DNA of 64,000 bases, taken from positions 62,001 to 126,000 of the forward strand of contig NZ_RBWV01000009.1 in assembly GCF_003634695.1 (NCBI RefSeq). Reading direction: 5' to 3'. The position numbers were made by a program, and so were the translations under genes. The stretch is from Motilibacter peucedani. GTDB taxonomy: Bacteria > Actinomycetota > Actinomycetes > Motilibacterales > Motilibacteraceae. Position 1 is the stretch's first letter; each line of letters starts with the position of its first letter. The notes below the pieces were generated by a model. It did no database searches. It was not told where the DNA came from and worked only from the letters and a program-made list of their open reading frames with translations. Shown piece by piece: positions 1-9,372 of the stretch.

Positions 1-288
1 GGTAGCGGCTGCGGCGTCGACGAAGGCCGTGTGCGCCGCGACGCGGTCGGGCCGCTCGGACGCCGAGACCATGAAGAGGGTCCGGACGCCCGCCAACGCC
101 GCGAGCGCGGCCTCCCGGTCCTCGAACGACGCGCGCACGACGGTGGCGCCGGCCAGCTCGGGTGCGCGGGACGGGTCCCGCACGAGCAGGCGGGTGGCGG
201 CGCCCGCGGCGGACAGGCGCCGGGCGACCCGGCTGCCCAGCCGGCCAGTGGCGCCCGTGACGGCGATCTGCCCGGGACCACCCGTCAC
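1..288 (-). CDS. NmrA-like NAD(P)-binding protein (N-terminal part, cut by window edge)
   Basis: The first 96 codons of an atypical short-chain dehydrogenase. After the GTG start comes the nucleotide-binding fingerprint ITVTGATGRLGS-like (here IAVTGATGRLGS), then a basic residue pattern (LLVRDPSR) and a segment with FMVSASE, typical of NmrA/NAD(P)H-binding proteins that act as redox sensors or reductases. The substrate cannot be told from this part. The start overlaps the stop codon of the upstream LtrA gene (GTGA), so the two are probably translationally coupled. The rest of the gene lies outside the window. Confidence 0.8.
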   Translation of the reverse strand, partial: MTGGPGQIAVTGATGRLGSRVARRLSAAGAATRLLVRDPSRAPELAGATVVRASFEDREAALAALAGVRTLFMVSASERPDRVAAHTAFVDAAAAT

Positions 289-1601
289 GAGACCTGCTCC
301 TCGAGCGCGCGCACGGTATGACCGTAGGCCACCACCTCGTGGCCCACGACCTCGACCACCGCGGACGACGCGATCAGCGCGACCACGAGGACCAGCAGCG
401 TGACCGAGGCGCCGTCGCCGGTCTTGACGCGGCGGTCGAAGCCGGTCGCCCACGCCAGCACGACGGCAGCGGCGCTCGGTGCGAGCGCCACGGCGAACAG
501 CGGCAGGTGGGTCAGGTCGTAGGAGCTCATGAGCACGCTCCAGGTGGCGAAGACCATGACCAGCACGCAGACGACGGGGACCGCCATCGCGAGCGTGAGG
601 TGGCCGAGCGACAGCTCCCCCGACTCGACCCCCTCGGCGGCCACCCGCAGCCCCGCGCCGACCGCTGCGATCGAGCCGAACATCGGCAGGTGCGCGTAGC
701 GCCAGGCGAACGTGCGCTCCGGCAGCTGCTCGAGGACGACGCGCGAGGGGATGAGGAAGTACGCCCACCACAGGGAGGCGGTGAGCACGAGGCCGGAGGC
801 GACGACGACCACGGCGCCGACCGACCAGCCCTGCTCACCCACGAGGGCGCTGACGGCCGAGACGGTGGCGGCCACGACCTCGCCGAGGGTGATCAGGGTG
901 AGCAGGCTGAAGCGCTCGGCGAGGTGGCCGGCGTTCCAGGGCAGCCGTCCGCGGCGCTCCTCGAGCAGCACCGGGACCGTCATCTCGGCGACGGCGAGCA
1001 GCACCAGGGCCGCCACCGTCAGGGCCAGGGGCAGCGGCAGGAGCACCGTGGCCGCCCAGGCCGCCTGGGCGACGACGATGGTCGCCGCGTACCCCGTGCA
1101 GGTGCGCGCGTGCGCAGGGTCGGCCCGGGCGGCGCGCAGCCACAGCGCGACCAGCGGCAGCCGCATCACGACGTAGCCCGTGAGCATCAGCGGGTTGTTG
1201 GGACTGTCGCCCTGGGCCGCGTCATCGGCGCTGACGGGCAGCCCGAACGTCAGCACCACCACCCCGACCATCTGCACGAGCGTCGCGAGCCGGAGGACGA
1301 CGTCGTCGTTGCTGTAGGCCGAGGCGAACCACGTGAAGCTCATCCACGCCCAGCTGATGGAGAACACGGCGAACGCGTAGGCCCCCAGGGCCGCCGCGAC
1401 GTGGCCGTCGCTCAGGTGGGTGGCGAGCTGGTCGGCCGCCGCGCCGAAGGCGACGACGTAGGTCAGGTCGTAGAGCAGCTCCAGCGGCGTCGACGACCGC
1501 CCCCGCTCACGAGGGTCGCGCCCGCGCATCGGGCGGAGCCGGTGCCGCAGCTCGTCGAACAGCTGGCGCCGGACGTCCTCCTGCACCTCCGCCACCTCCA
1601 C
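285..1601 (-). CDS. Low temperature requirement protein A (LtrA) family membrane protein
   Basis: A 438-residue polytopic membrane protein. The N-terminal block RSSTPLELLYDLTYVVAF is the LtrA family hallmark, and about ten hydrophobic segments follow (for example LTASLWWAYFLIP near residue 270). LtrA was named from a cold-sensitive Listeria mutant; its biochemical role is unknown. The length is normal for the family. The gene ends in a GTGA overlap with the NmrA-like gene, suggesting a two-gene operon. Nothing in the upstream 247 bases clearly identifies its control. Confidence 0.88.
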   Translation of the reverse strand: MEVAEVQEDVRRQLFDELRHRLRPMRGRDPRERGRSSTPLELLYDLTYVVAFGAAADQLATHLSDGHVAAALGAYAFAVFSISWAWMSFTWFASAYSNDDVVLRLATLVQMVGVVVLTFGLPVSADDAAQGDSPNNPLMLTGYVVMRLPLVALWLRAARADPAHARTCTGYAATIVVAQAAWAATVLLPLPLALTVAALVLLAVAEMTVPVLLEERRGRLPWNAGHLAERFSLLTLITLGEVVAATVSAVSALVGEQGWSVGAVVVVASGLVLTASLWWAYFLIPSRVVLEQLPERTFAWRYAHLPMFGSIAAVGAGLRVAAEGVESGELSLGHLTLAMAVPVVCVLVMVFATWSVLMSSYDLTHLPLFAVALAPSAAAVVLAWATGFDRRVKTGDGASVTLLVLVVALIASSAVVEVVGHEVVAYGHTVRALEEQVS

Positions 1602-1848
1602 CGTCCTCGTGCGCCCGGAGCGCCACCGCGGAAAGGGCAGCGCTGCTGAGGCTAGGTGAACGGCGAAGATCCGTCGAGCATGAACACCTCCGACCAGCGC
1701 GTCATACCAGACCAGTCCACTGAGCTGCGGCGTGAGCCGGCCCCCTGATCATTGCCAGAGGACGCCTCGTCGGGGTTGACTACGGTCTGTCCCCACCTCC
1801 CCCGGGCCCGACTCTCGCCGTGCCCTCACCCCGGACAGGCCTGCACCG

Positions 1849-4800
1849 ATGACGATGCGCGTACCGCGGCTCCCCTTCCCCCTGCCCCGACGCGGAGGAG
1901 GGCGGGCTGCGGCAGTCGTCGCGGCCGCCTTGCTCCTCGCGCCCGCCGTGGCGGCGACGCCCGCGCAGGCGGCCGGCGCACCGAGCGCCGGCACGGGGTC
2001 CGACGCGTGGACCTTGAGCACGACGACGAGCTCCGGCGACTACTCGCCCACCTTCGTCGGCAACGGCTACCTCGCCGCGCGGGTGCCGGCGGAGGGCGCC
2101 GGCTGGTCGAGCGCCCCGGTGCAGACCCAGGCCCAGGTCGCTGGCTTCTACGCGCACCCCGCGGGCGACGTGGAGATCCGGGCCGCCCTGCCGATGTGGA
2201 CGACCCTCGGCTTCTCCGACGGCAGCGGCACCTACGGCAACCTGCCGGGCGACGCCGACTGCTCCTTCGGGACGGTCTGCGAGGCGGAGGCCGGCGTGCT
2301 GTCGGGCGGCGCCGTACGCGCCAGCGACCACAGCGGCGCCTCCGGCGGCGCGTTCGTCGCGGGCTTCGGCGACCAGGGCCACCCGGTCGTCGGTGCGACG
2401 ACGACGCTGCGGGTCACAGACGTACCCGCCAGCGGCGACGCGACGCTGACCGTCCGCTACGCGAACAACGACGGCGGCGCCGGGGTCACCACCCGCAGCG
2501 TGAGCGTCGCCGTCAACGGCACGGCGGCGGGGACCGTCTCGCTGCCGCCGACGCCGAGCTGGGACTCGTGGGCCAGCGCCTCCGTACGCGTGCCGCTGAC
2601 CGCGGGCACCGACGAGGTGGCGATCTCCTGCGGCGCGGGCGACGGCTGCATGTCGAACATCGACTGGGTCGCGCTCACCGACGACGGCGCTCCGGCACCG
2701 GCGCCGGGCGGCGGCACCACCACCGGCTACCGCCAGACCCTCGACCTGCACCGTGGCCTGCTCTCGACGTGGGCGACGTGGACCTCGCCCGGCGGGCGCA
2801 CCACCGACCTGCGCTACGACGTCGTCGCCGACCGCTCGCGCGCCCACGTCGGCGCGGTCCGCCTGACGCTGACGCCGCACTGGAGCGGGACGGTCACGGC
2901 GACCGACGCCTTCGACGCCCGCGCCGCCCACGCGGCGACGGCCTCGGGGGTCGCGGTGGACGGCGCAGCCGGACAGCTGCGCGAGGCCGTGACGGCTGAC
3001 GGCACCGGCGCGGTGGCCGGGCTCGTCTCCACGCTGCGCACCGGCGCCGGGCCGACCTCGACCTCGGCGGTCGGGAGCGGCGCTGCCCAGCGGGCGAGTT
3101 TCGCCGTGCAGGACGGCCAGACCTACACCGTCACGAAGTACGTCGGCATCGCCGCGAGCGTCGACACCGACCGCGTCGACGGGCTCGCCCCCGTCGCAGC
3201 TGCGGCGCAGGCGTCGGCCGCGGCGGCGTCGACAGGCTGGGACGCCCTGCTCGCCGAGCACGAGGCGGCCTGGGCGAAGCTCTGGACCTCCGACATCCGC
3301 GTCCCCGGCGACGACGCGCTCACCCTGCAGGCGCGGGCGAGCATGTTCTACCTGCTCGAGAGCGTGCGCCCAGGGGTCGACTGGAGCACCTCGCCGGGCG
3401 GGCTCTCCTCCGACGGCTACTCCGGCCACGTCTTCTGGGACATGGAGACGTGGATGTACCCCTCCCTGCTCGCCCAGCACCCGGACATCGCGGCCGGCGC
3501 CACCGCCTACCGCCAGCGGCTGCTCGCTGGGGCCGAGGCCTACGCGGCGCAGGGCGGCTGGCAGGGCGCGCGGTTCCCGTGGGAGAGCGCGTCGACCGGC
3601 GACGAGCAGACCCCGACGTGGGCCGACACGGGCAAGTACGAGATCCACGTGACCGCTGACGTCGCACTCGCGCAGTGGCAGTACTTCCAGGCCACCGGTG
3701 ACACCAGCTGGCTCGGCGCGAAGGCCTGGCCGGTGCTGGAGGCGGCCGCCGACTTCTGGGCGAGCCGCGCCACCCGCAGCTCCGACGGCAGCTACCACGT
3801 CGACGACGTGATCGCGGCCGACGAGTACGCCGTGCGCGTCGACGACAACGTCTACACCAACGTCGGTGCGGCGACCGCCCTGCGGATCGCCACCGCTGCC
3901 GCGAAGACGCTGGGGCGCACGCCGGACCCGCGCTGGGCGACGGTGGCCGACGGGCTCGTGGTGCCGTTCGACGCCGGGCTCGGCATCCACCCCGAGTACG
4001 CCGGCTACAGCGGCCAGACCATCAAGCAGGCCGACGCCGTCATGCTGCAGTACCCGCTGGGCTACGACATGCCCGACTCCGTCGCCCAGGCCGACCTCGA
4101 CTACTACGTCGGGCGCAGCGACCTCAACGGCCCGTCGATGACCGACGCCATCCACGCGATCGACACCGCCGAGCTCGGCACGCCCGGCTGCGCGAGCTGG
4201 ACGTTCCTGCAGCGCAGCGTGAACCCCTTCATGCGCGCGCCGTTCGACCAGTTCAGCGAGACCCGCGGCGGTGGCGCCTTCACCTTCACCACCGGCGCCG
4301 GCGGCTTCCTGCAGGAGTTCCTCTACGGCTTCACCGGCATGCGGTGGGACACCGACGCGGTGCGGCTCGACCCCGTGCTCCCGCCGCAGCTGCCGGGTCT
4401 CGAGCTGACCGGCCTGGCGTGGCACGGGCGGCGCTTCGACATCAGCGTCGGGCCGTCGACCACCACGGTCCGGCTCGTCTCGGGCGACGCGATGCCGGTG
4501 GCGGTCGGTGGCGCAGCGGCGCGCGCTCTCGCGGCCGGCGGCACGCTGACCGTCCCGACCCGACGACCCGACCTCACACCCACGTCCGACCTCGCGCGCT
4601 GCGCGGCCGTCACAGCGAGCTCGGCCGACGCGAGCTTCCCGGCAGTGGGAGCGGTGGACGGCAGTGGTTCGACCCAGTGGCGGCCGACTGCGGCTGGCGC
4701 CTCGCTCACCGTCGACCTGGGACGCGCGACGACCGTGCGGCGCGTGAAGGTCACCTCGGGAAGCGGACGCACCACCGCGTACGACCTCGCGACCTCGCTG

Positions 4801-6126
4801 GACGGCACCTCGTGGTCCGCTCTGGGCAGCGTGCCCGCGAGCGACGCGCCCGTCAGCTCGGTGGCGGTGGCCCCAAGGCAGGTCCGCTACCTGCGCTACA
4901 CCGCGGCTGAGGGCACCACCCCGTCGGTCGCGAGCCTCGAGGCCACCGACGTGTCGGCGCCTGACGCGCCGACGGGGGTCAGCGGCACAGCCGGCGACGG
5001 GTCGGTGGCGCTCTCGTGGAGCGCGCCCGCCTGGGACGGTGCCGCACCGATCGACCACTACGTGGTCACGCCCTACGTCGCCGGCGTCGCCCAACCACAG
5101 GTGACCACTCCTGACGCATCGACGTCCTTCGTCGTCACGGGACTGACCAACGGCACGGCCTACACCTTCACCGTAGCCGCCCACAACCGGCTCGGCACCG
5201 GACCGGCTTCGGCCCGGTCGGCCGCCGTGCAGCCGCGCATCTCGCTGGCCCGCATCGCGACCACGGTCGACCGGCTCGCGGGGTCGGGCGACGTCGCGAA
5301 GAGCACGGCACGCGACGTGAAGTCGCTACTGGCAGCCGCTTCGTCCGCCGAGGCTGCTGGTCAGACCACGACGGTCCTCCAGCGGCTCGCCGACGTGCGG
5401 GCTCTGCTCGACGCGTCGTCGACGAGCCAGTTCTCGACGCGGGCCGCGTCCGAGCTCGAGGGCCTGCTCGCGCAGTGGCTGCACGCGCCCACCGGTGTCG
5501 CTGCGGTGATCCACGAGCTCGGTGCGCGGACCCGTAGCGGCGACGTCGCGGGGGCCACGGGACGCGACCTGCAGGCGCAGCTCGCGTCGGCGCGCTCTGC
5601 CGAGCTGGCGGGCGACGGGTCGCGGATGCGTACGCTGCTTTACGCCGTGCGCAGCGACGTGGCCTCGGCGAAGGCCAGCAAGGTCAGCAGCACCGCCCGA
5701 GCTGCGCTGCTGCCGCTGCTCGACCCGCTGCTGGCGCAGACGTTGCAGGCCGAGGACGCCGCGCTCGCCGGCGGTGCTTGCACCGCCACCGACCACAGCG
5801 GCTACACGGGCTCCGGCTTCGCCGCCTGCTTCGGCGCCGCTGGGCCCTCGGCCATCTTCTCGGTCGACGCGCCGCACGACGGGAGCTACGACCTGCTGCT
5901 CCGCTACGCCAACGGCACCGGGTCGGACAAGACGCTGACCCTGACCGTCGGCAGCACAGCACCGCAGCAGGTGACGCTGCCGCCGAGCGACGGCTGGGAC
6001 AGCTGGCTGGTCGTGACCGTCCGGGTGCCGCTTGGCGCCGGCGCCACCGCGGTCGCCTGGTCCTACGGCGCCGCCGACAGCGGCAACGTCAACCTCGACG
6101 ACCTGGTGGTGCAGCCGCACTTCTGA
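1849..6126 (+). CDS. Secreted multidomain glycoside hydrolase family 65 enzyme (acid trehalase/PGGHG-like)
   Basis: A 1425-residue exported protein with an arginine-rich n-region and cleavage expected near AQA-AGA (about residue 42). GH65 segments surround an inserted CBM35-like beta-sandwich at about residues 145-281. The (alpha/alpha)6 barrel shows GHVFWDMETWM (about 526) and ADEYAVRVDDNVYTN, whose Glu659 aligns with the general acid of family 65. After the barrel come an F5/8-type discoidin module (about 918-1037), an Fn3 domain (about 1036-1126), two FIMAH-like helical repeats (about 1126-1300) and a C-terminal CBM35-like module resembling the inserted one. Family members hydrolyse trehalose or glucosyl-galactosyl linkages; the substrate here is not decided. 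There is no strong Shine-Dalgarno sequence, and an in-frame ATG lies at 1855. It is transcribed toward the GH3 gene, with 33 bases between their ends. Confidence 0.85.
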   Translation: MTMRVPRLPFPLPRRGGGRAAAVVAAALLLAPAVAATPAQAAGAPSAGTGSDAWTLSTTTSSGDYSPTFVGNGYLAARVPAEGAGWSSAPVQTQAQVAGFYAHPAGDVEIRAALPMWTTLGFSDGSGTYGNLPGDADCSFGTVCEAEAGVLSGGAVRASDHSGASGGAFVAGFGDQGHPVVGATTTLRVTDVPASGDATLTVRYANNDGGAGVTTRSVSVAVNGTAAGTVSLPPTPSWDSWASASVRVPLTAGTDEVAISCGAGDGCMSNIDWVALTDDGAPAPAPGGGTTTGYRQTLDLHRGLLSTWATWTSPGGRTTDLRYDVVADRSRAHVGAVRLTLTPHWSGTVTATDAFDARAAHAATASGVAVDGAAGQLREAVTADGTGAVAGLVSTLRTGAGPTSTSAVGSGAAQRASFAVQDGQTYTVTKYVGIAASVDTDRVDGLAPVAAAAQASAAAASTGWDALLAEHEAAWAKLWTSDIRVPGDDALTLQARASMFYLLESVRPGVDWSTSPGGLSSDGYSGHVFWDMETWMYPSLLAQHPDIAAGATAYRQRLLAGAEAYAAQGGWQGARFPWESASTGDEQTPTWADTGKYEIHVTADVALAQWQYFQATGDTSWLGAKAWPVLEAAADFWASRATRSSDGSYHVDDVIAADEYAVRVDDNVYTNVGAATALRIATAAAKTLGRTPDPRWATVADGLVVPFDAGLGIHPEYAGYSGQTIKQADAVMLQYPLGYDMPDSVAQADLDYYVGRSDLNGPSMTDAIHAIDTAELGTPGCASWTFLQRSVNPFMRAPFDQFSETRGGGAFTFTTGAGGFLQEFLYGFTGMRWDTDAVRLDPVLPPQLPGLELTGLAWHGRRFDISVGPSTTTVRLVSGDAMPVAVGGAAARALAAGGTLTVPTRRPDLTPTSDLARCAAVTASSADASFPAVGAVDGSGSTQWRPTAAGASLTVDLGRATTVRRVKVTSGSGRTTAYDLATSLDGTSWSALGSVPASDAPVSSVAVAPRQVRYLRYTAAEGTTPSVASLEATDVSAPDAPTGVSGTAGDGSVALSWSAPAWDGAAPIDHYVVTPYVAGVAQPQVTTPDASTSFVVTGLTNGTAYTFTVAAHNRLGTGPASARSAAVQPRISLARIATTVDRLAGSGDVAKSTARDVKSLLAAASSAEAAGQTTTVLQRLADVRALLDASSTSQFSTRAASELEGLLAQWLHAPTGVAAVIHELGARTRSGDVAGATGRDLQAQLASARSAELAGDGSRMRTLLYAVRSDVASAKASKVSSTARAALLPLLDPLLAQTLQAEDAALAGGACTATDHSGYTGSGFAACFGAAGPSAIFSVDAPHDGSYDLLLRYANGTGSDKTLTLTVGSTAPQQVTLPPSDGWDSWLVVTVRVPLGAGATAVAWSYGAADSGNVNLDDLVVQPHF

Positions 6127-6159
6127 GCGGGCAGGTGCGGCTGCACCGCGGGCCTCGGC

Positions 6160-8340
6160 CTAGGGCAGCCGCACCTCGACCGCACGGGCGTCGGGGTCAC
6201 CCGCGTAGGACGCGGCCTCGACCCGCACCGCTCCCGCGGGCGTGACGAGGTCGCGCACCCCGGCGTCCCAGCGCGACAGCGGGCGCAGCGAGGCGCGTAC
6301 GCGTACGGCCACCGTCTCGCCGGCGCCGACCTCGGCGACCGCGAAGCCGAGCAGCGCACGCTCGCCGGCACGGTCGCCGTCGAGGCGAGTGCCGTAGACC
6401 TGCACCACGTGGTGCGCGCGCACGTGCCCCGTGTTGGTCAGCGGCACCTCCACGTGCAGCGCCCCGTCGCCCGGCTCGACCGAGGGTTCGCCGAGCGAGA
6501 AGGTCGTGTAGGACAGGCCGAAGCCGAGCGGATAGGCAGCCGGCACCCCGAGCCGGTCGAGCAGCCGCTGCCCGTGCCACCGGTCGTAGGTCACCGCGGT
6601 GGCGTCGCGGTCGAACGCCGGCAGGTGCTCCTCGCTGGTGGGCACCGAGAAGGGCAACCGGCCCGAGGGGACCGCGTCGCCGAGCAGCACGTCGGCGAGC
6701 GAGTGACCGCCCTCCATGCCGGAGTACCACGCGAGCAGCAGGCCGGGCACCTGCTCCCGCCAGCCCTCCATGACGACCGCGCCGGCGGCCACCACCGCGA
6801 CGACGGTGCGCGGGTTCGCCGCGGCGACGGCGCGCACGATCTCCTCGTCTACCGGGCGGAGCCGCAGGCTGCCGCGGTCGCCGCCCATCGCGGCGCTGCC
6901 GACCAGCAAGGCCTCGCCGGGCGCGGAGCCCATCTTGTCCATGACGGCGTCGGCGCCGTCCTGCGCCGGCGGGTAGAGCGCGAGCAGCTCGGGGCGGCTC
7001 GCGGCCTCGCCGGAGACGTACTCGCCCTCGTCCTCGGCGGTGTAGCCGACGACCACGACGGCGACGTCGGCGTCCGCAGCCGCACGGGCCGCCGCCTCCG
7101 GGTCGTCCGAGCCCTCGAAGCGCACGTCGGCGTCCGGCAGCGCGGCGCGCAGCCCGTCGAGGGCGGTGACCACCGAGGGGGCGCGGACGTCGGAGGAGCC
7201 GTGGTCGCCGGTGTTCGCGACGTCGCCGAGCCGGCCGACGACCGCGACCGACGACAGGGTGCTCGCGTCCAGCGGCAGCAGCGGACGGCCGTCGACGTCC
7301 TCGTTGCGCAGCAGCACCATCGCGCGGGCGCCGGCCCCCCGTGCCAGCGCCCGGTGGGCGTCGGAGACCACCACGTCGGCCGATGGCGCCTCGTCGGCGA
7401 GCGCGGCGGCGAAGCGCAGCTGGGTCGACAGGCTGCGCAGGCCGGAGCTCTCGACGTCGTCCCACGACGCGCGGCCCTGCTCGAGGTCGGCGGGGAGGTG
7501 CTGGGCGCGCTGCTGGCGCAGCGGCTCCTCGATGTCGAGCCCGTGGCGCAGCGAGGTGGCGGCGTCGCGCAGGCCCCAGATGAAGTCCGAGACGGTGACG
7601 CCCTCGAAGTGCCACTGGTCGCGCAGCACGTCGGTCAGCAGCTGCTCGTTCTGCCCGCACCACTGGCCGTTGACCGAGTTGTAGGCGCTCATCACCGCCG
7701 CGACGCCCTCCTCGACGACCCGGCGGAAGTGCGGCAGGTAGACCTCGTGCAGCGTCGCGTCGTCGACCGTGACGTCGACGGTGAAGCGGGCGTTCTCCAT
7801 GGAGTTGAGCGCGTAGTGCTTCACGCACGCCATGACGTGGCGCTGCGTGCCGCGGGTCAGCGCCGCGCCCATCTCGCCGAGCAGCACGGGGTCCTCGGAG
7901 TAGGTCTCCTGGATGCGGCCCCAGGCGGGGTGGCGGGGGAGGTTGATGCAGACTCCGCCGAAGAAGTTGGCGCCCTGGGCGCGTGCTTCCGCGCCGATCG
8001 CGTCGCCGATGCGCTCCTCGAGCTCCACGTCCCACGTCGCACCGCGGGCCATCGACACCGGGAAGGCGGTGGAGCGGCCCATGACGACGCCGCGGGGGCC
8101 GTCGGAGAAGCGCAGGCCGGGGATGCCGAGCCGGGCGACGGCGCCGTGCACGTAGGGCCGCAGGTTGTAGCCCTGCTCGATCATCTCCTGCATGCCCGGC
8201 CAGAAGTCCTCGTCGCCGTCGAGCAGGCCGAGGCGCTCGTCCGGCGTCAGCTGCGCGTAGAGCGCCCGCGCCTGCTCGACGGGCGAGGCTCCGGCCCGCA
8301 CCGCTGCCACTGCCGCGTCGTACGCCGTCGTCTCCGCCAC
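6160..8340 (-). CDS. Cytoplasmic glycoside hydrolase family 3 beta-glycosidase
   Basis: A 726-residue enzyme without a signal peptide, so it probably hydrolyses imported oligosaccharides. The N-terminal barrel contains KHYALNSMEN and the nucleophile motif VTVSDFIWG (Asp252). The alpha/beta sandwich domain and a C-terminal fibronectin III-like domain (from about residue 620, LGFGLSYTTF) complete the usual GH3 three-domain layout. The GTG start at 8340 is preceded by a good ribosome site (GGGAG). The divergent TetR gene and the palindrome between them suggest local repression relieved by a sugar ligand. Beta-glucosidase is the most common activity of this architecture, but specificity is not resolved. 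Confidence 0.9.
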   Translation of the reverse strand: MAETTAYDAAVAAVRAGASPVEQARALYAQLTPDERLGLLDGDEDFWPGMQEMIEQGYNLRPYVHGAVARLGIPGLRFSDGPRGVVMGRSTAFPVSMARGATWDVELEERIGDAIGAEARAQGANFFGGVCINLPRHPAWGRIQETYSEDPVLLGEMGAALTRGTQRHVMACVKHYALNSMENARFTVDVTVDDATLHEVYLPHFRRVVEEGVAAVMSAYNSVNGQWCGQNEQLLTDVLRDQWHFEGVTVSDFIWGLRDAATSLRHGLDIEEPLRQQRAQHLPADLEQGRASWDDVESSGLRSLSTQLRFAAALADEAPSADVVVSDAHRALARGAGARAMVLLRNEDVDGRPLLPLDASTLSSVAVVGRLGDVANTGDHGSSDVRAPSVVTALDGLRAALPDADVRFEGSDDPEAAARAAADADVAVVVVGYTAEDEGEYVSGEAASRPELLALYPPAQDGADAVMDKMGSAPGEALLVGSAAMGGDRGSLRLRPVDEEIVRAVAAANPRTVVAVVAAGAVVMEGWREQVPGLLLAWYSGMEGGHSLADVLLGDAVPSGRLPFSVPTSEEHLPAFDRDATAVTYDRWHGQRLLDRLGVPAAYPLGFGLSYTTFSLGEPSVEPGDGALHVEVPLTNTGHVRAHHVVQVYGTRLDGDRAGERALLGFAVAEVGAGETVAVRVRASLRPLSRWDAGVRDLVTPAGAVRVEAASYAGDPDARAVEVRLP

Positions 8341-8362
8341 GTCTCTCCCTCGAGGGTGCGCC

Positions 8363-8382
8363 TACCTAGCAGTCGCTAGGTA
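8363..8382. promoter_or_regulatory. Palindromic operator between GH3 gene and TetR gene
   Basis: TACCTAGC and GCTAGGTA form a perfect 8-base inverted repeat around the spacer AGTC. It lies 22 bases upstream of the GH3 start and 73 bases upstream of the TetR start, in the only intergenic space between the two divergent genes. This is the expected size and position for a TetR-family homodimer site that controls both genes. Binding is inferred. Confidence 0.7.
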
Positions 8383-8455
8383 AGCAGCACCGTACGATGC
8401 GCCGGGCGGCGCGCACAAGGGCGTGGCCGCCGGGCGGTGTGCGACGCTTCCGCCC

Positions 8456-9058
8456 ATGTCCGAGGCCGCTCCCCGTCGCCGCCGCCTCGAGCCGGAGGAC
8501 CGGCGCGCGGAGATCGTCGAGGCCGCCACGCGCCTGATCGCCGACCGCGGGTTCCGCGGCGTGACGCTCCAGGCCGTCGCCGACGCCTGCGGCATGACGG
8601 CCGCGGGCGTGCTCCACCACATGGGCACCAAGGACGGCATCCTCGTCGCCGTCCTCGAGCACCGCGACGCCGTCGACGCCCTGGCCGCGCGCGAGCGGGC
8701 CGCTGGGGAGACCGACCCGCGCGGGTTCCTCGACGCGGTCATGCTGCGCAACAGCTCCCAGCCGGAGATCGTGCGGCTCTACAGCGTGCTGGCCGCGGAA
8801 GCCCTGACGGAGTCGCACCCGGCCCACGCGTACTTCCAGAAGAGGTACGCGGTCAGCCGCGCCGACATCGAGCGCTATCTCACCGGGCGGGTCGAGGACC
8901 CGGCCGCGGCGGCGGTGCACGTGCTCGCCGTCATGGACGGGCTGCAGCTGCAGTGGCTGCGCGACCCCGACGGCTTCGACCTGCTGCACCACTGGGCGGT
9001 TCTCGCCGATGCGGTGCTCGGGCCGCGCCGGGCCGCTTCCCGGTCACCCCGGGGCTAG
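8456..9058 (+). CDS. TetR-family transcriptional regulator
   Basis: A 200-residue regulator if started at ATG 8456. The N-terminal helix-turn-helix spans about residues 14-58: RAEIVEAATRLIADRGFRG, then a recognition helix around GMTAAGVLHHMGTKDGIL. The rest is the helical ligand-binding/dimer domain, ending with a tetracyclin-repressor-like helix (LQLQWLRDPDGFDLL). An in-frame GTG at 8423 would add eleven residues that look like non-coding sequence. It is divergent from the GH3 gene and probably represses it and itself through the palindrome at 8363-8382. Its stop codon TAG lies within CTAG shared with the convergent DUF3817 stop. Confidence 0.88.
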   Translation: MSEAAPRRRRLEPEDRRAEIVEAATRLIADRGFRGVTLQAVADACGMTAAGVLHHMGTKDGILVAVLEHRDAVDALAARERAAGETDPRGFLDAVMLRNSSQPEIVRLYSVLAAEALTESHPAHAYFQKRYAVSRADIERYLTGRVEDPAAAAVHVLAVMDGLQLQWLRDPDGFDLLHHWAVLADAVLGPRRAASRSPRG

Positions 9059-9372
9059 CGCCGGGCGGCGACCGGCACCCGCGCGGCCTCGTCGTGCGCC
9101 ACCTTGCGCTCGGCCACGAACGACATGCCGGGGACCGTGCCGGCCAGCATCACGAGCACGGTCTTCAGCAGCCCCCAGCGCGAGGACAGCGCGAGGTTGA
9201 CGGCGGTGACGCAGTAGACGAGGTAGAGGTAGCCGTGCGCGGTCCACAGGACCTGCACGACGAGGTCGGCCTTGCCGGCGACCTGCAGCGGGATGCCCAC
9301 GAGCACGCCGGTGGCCAGCACCACGCCCGTCACGTAGGCCATCACGCGGTAGCGGAGCAGTGCGGACTTCAC
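9055..9372 (-). CDS. DUF3817 domain membrane protein
   Basis: A 105-residue integral membrane protein with three hydrophobic segments: YVTGVVLATGVLVGIPLQV, the DUF3817-typical core WTAHGYLYLVYC, and LLKTVLVMLAGTVPGMSFV. The family is found widely in actinobacteria and has no known function. The GTG start at 9372 overlaps the SURF1 stop (GTGA), so the two are likely co-translated; a role near the respiratory chain would be guilt by association only. Its stop codon shares the palindrome CTAG (9055-9058) with the stop of the convergent TetR gene. Confidence 0.8.
   Translation of the reverse strand: MKSALLRYRVMAYVTGVVLATGVLVGIPLQVAGKADLVVQVLWTAHGYLYLVYCVTAVNLALSSRWGLLKTVLVMLAGTVPGMSFVAERKVAHDEAARVPVAARR

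Noticed and set aside
1700-1725. ACCAGACCAGT before the GH65 gene as a DasR/GntR-type site
   Set aside because: Only one half resembles the ACTGGTCTAGACCAGT consensus; the second half does not fit.
1780-5184. Long open frame on the - strand opposite the GH65 gene
   Set aside because: Low-complexity Arg/Gly/Val sequence without motifs, while the + strand encodes an obvious multidomain enzyme.
8423-8455. Longer TetR start at GTG 8423
   Set aside because: The extra eleven residues are atypical, and ATG 8456 begins just before the conserved helix-turn-helix region.
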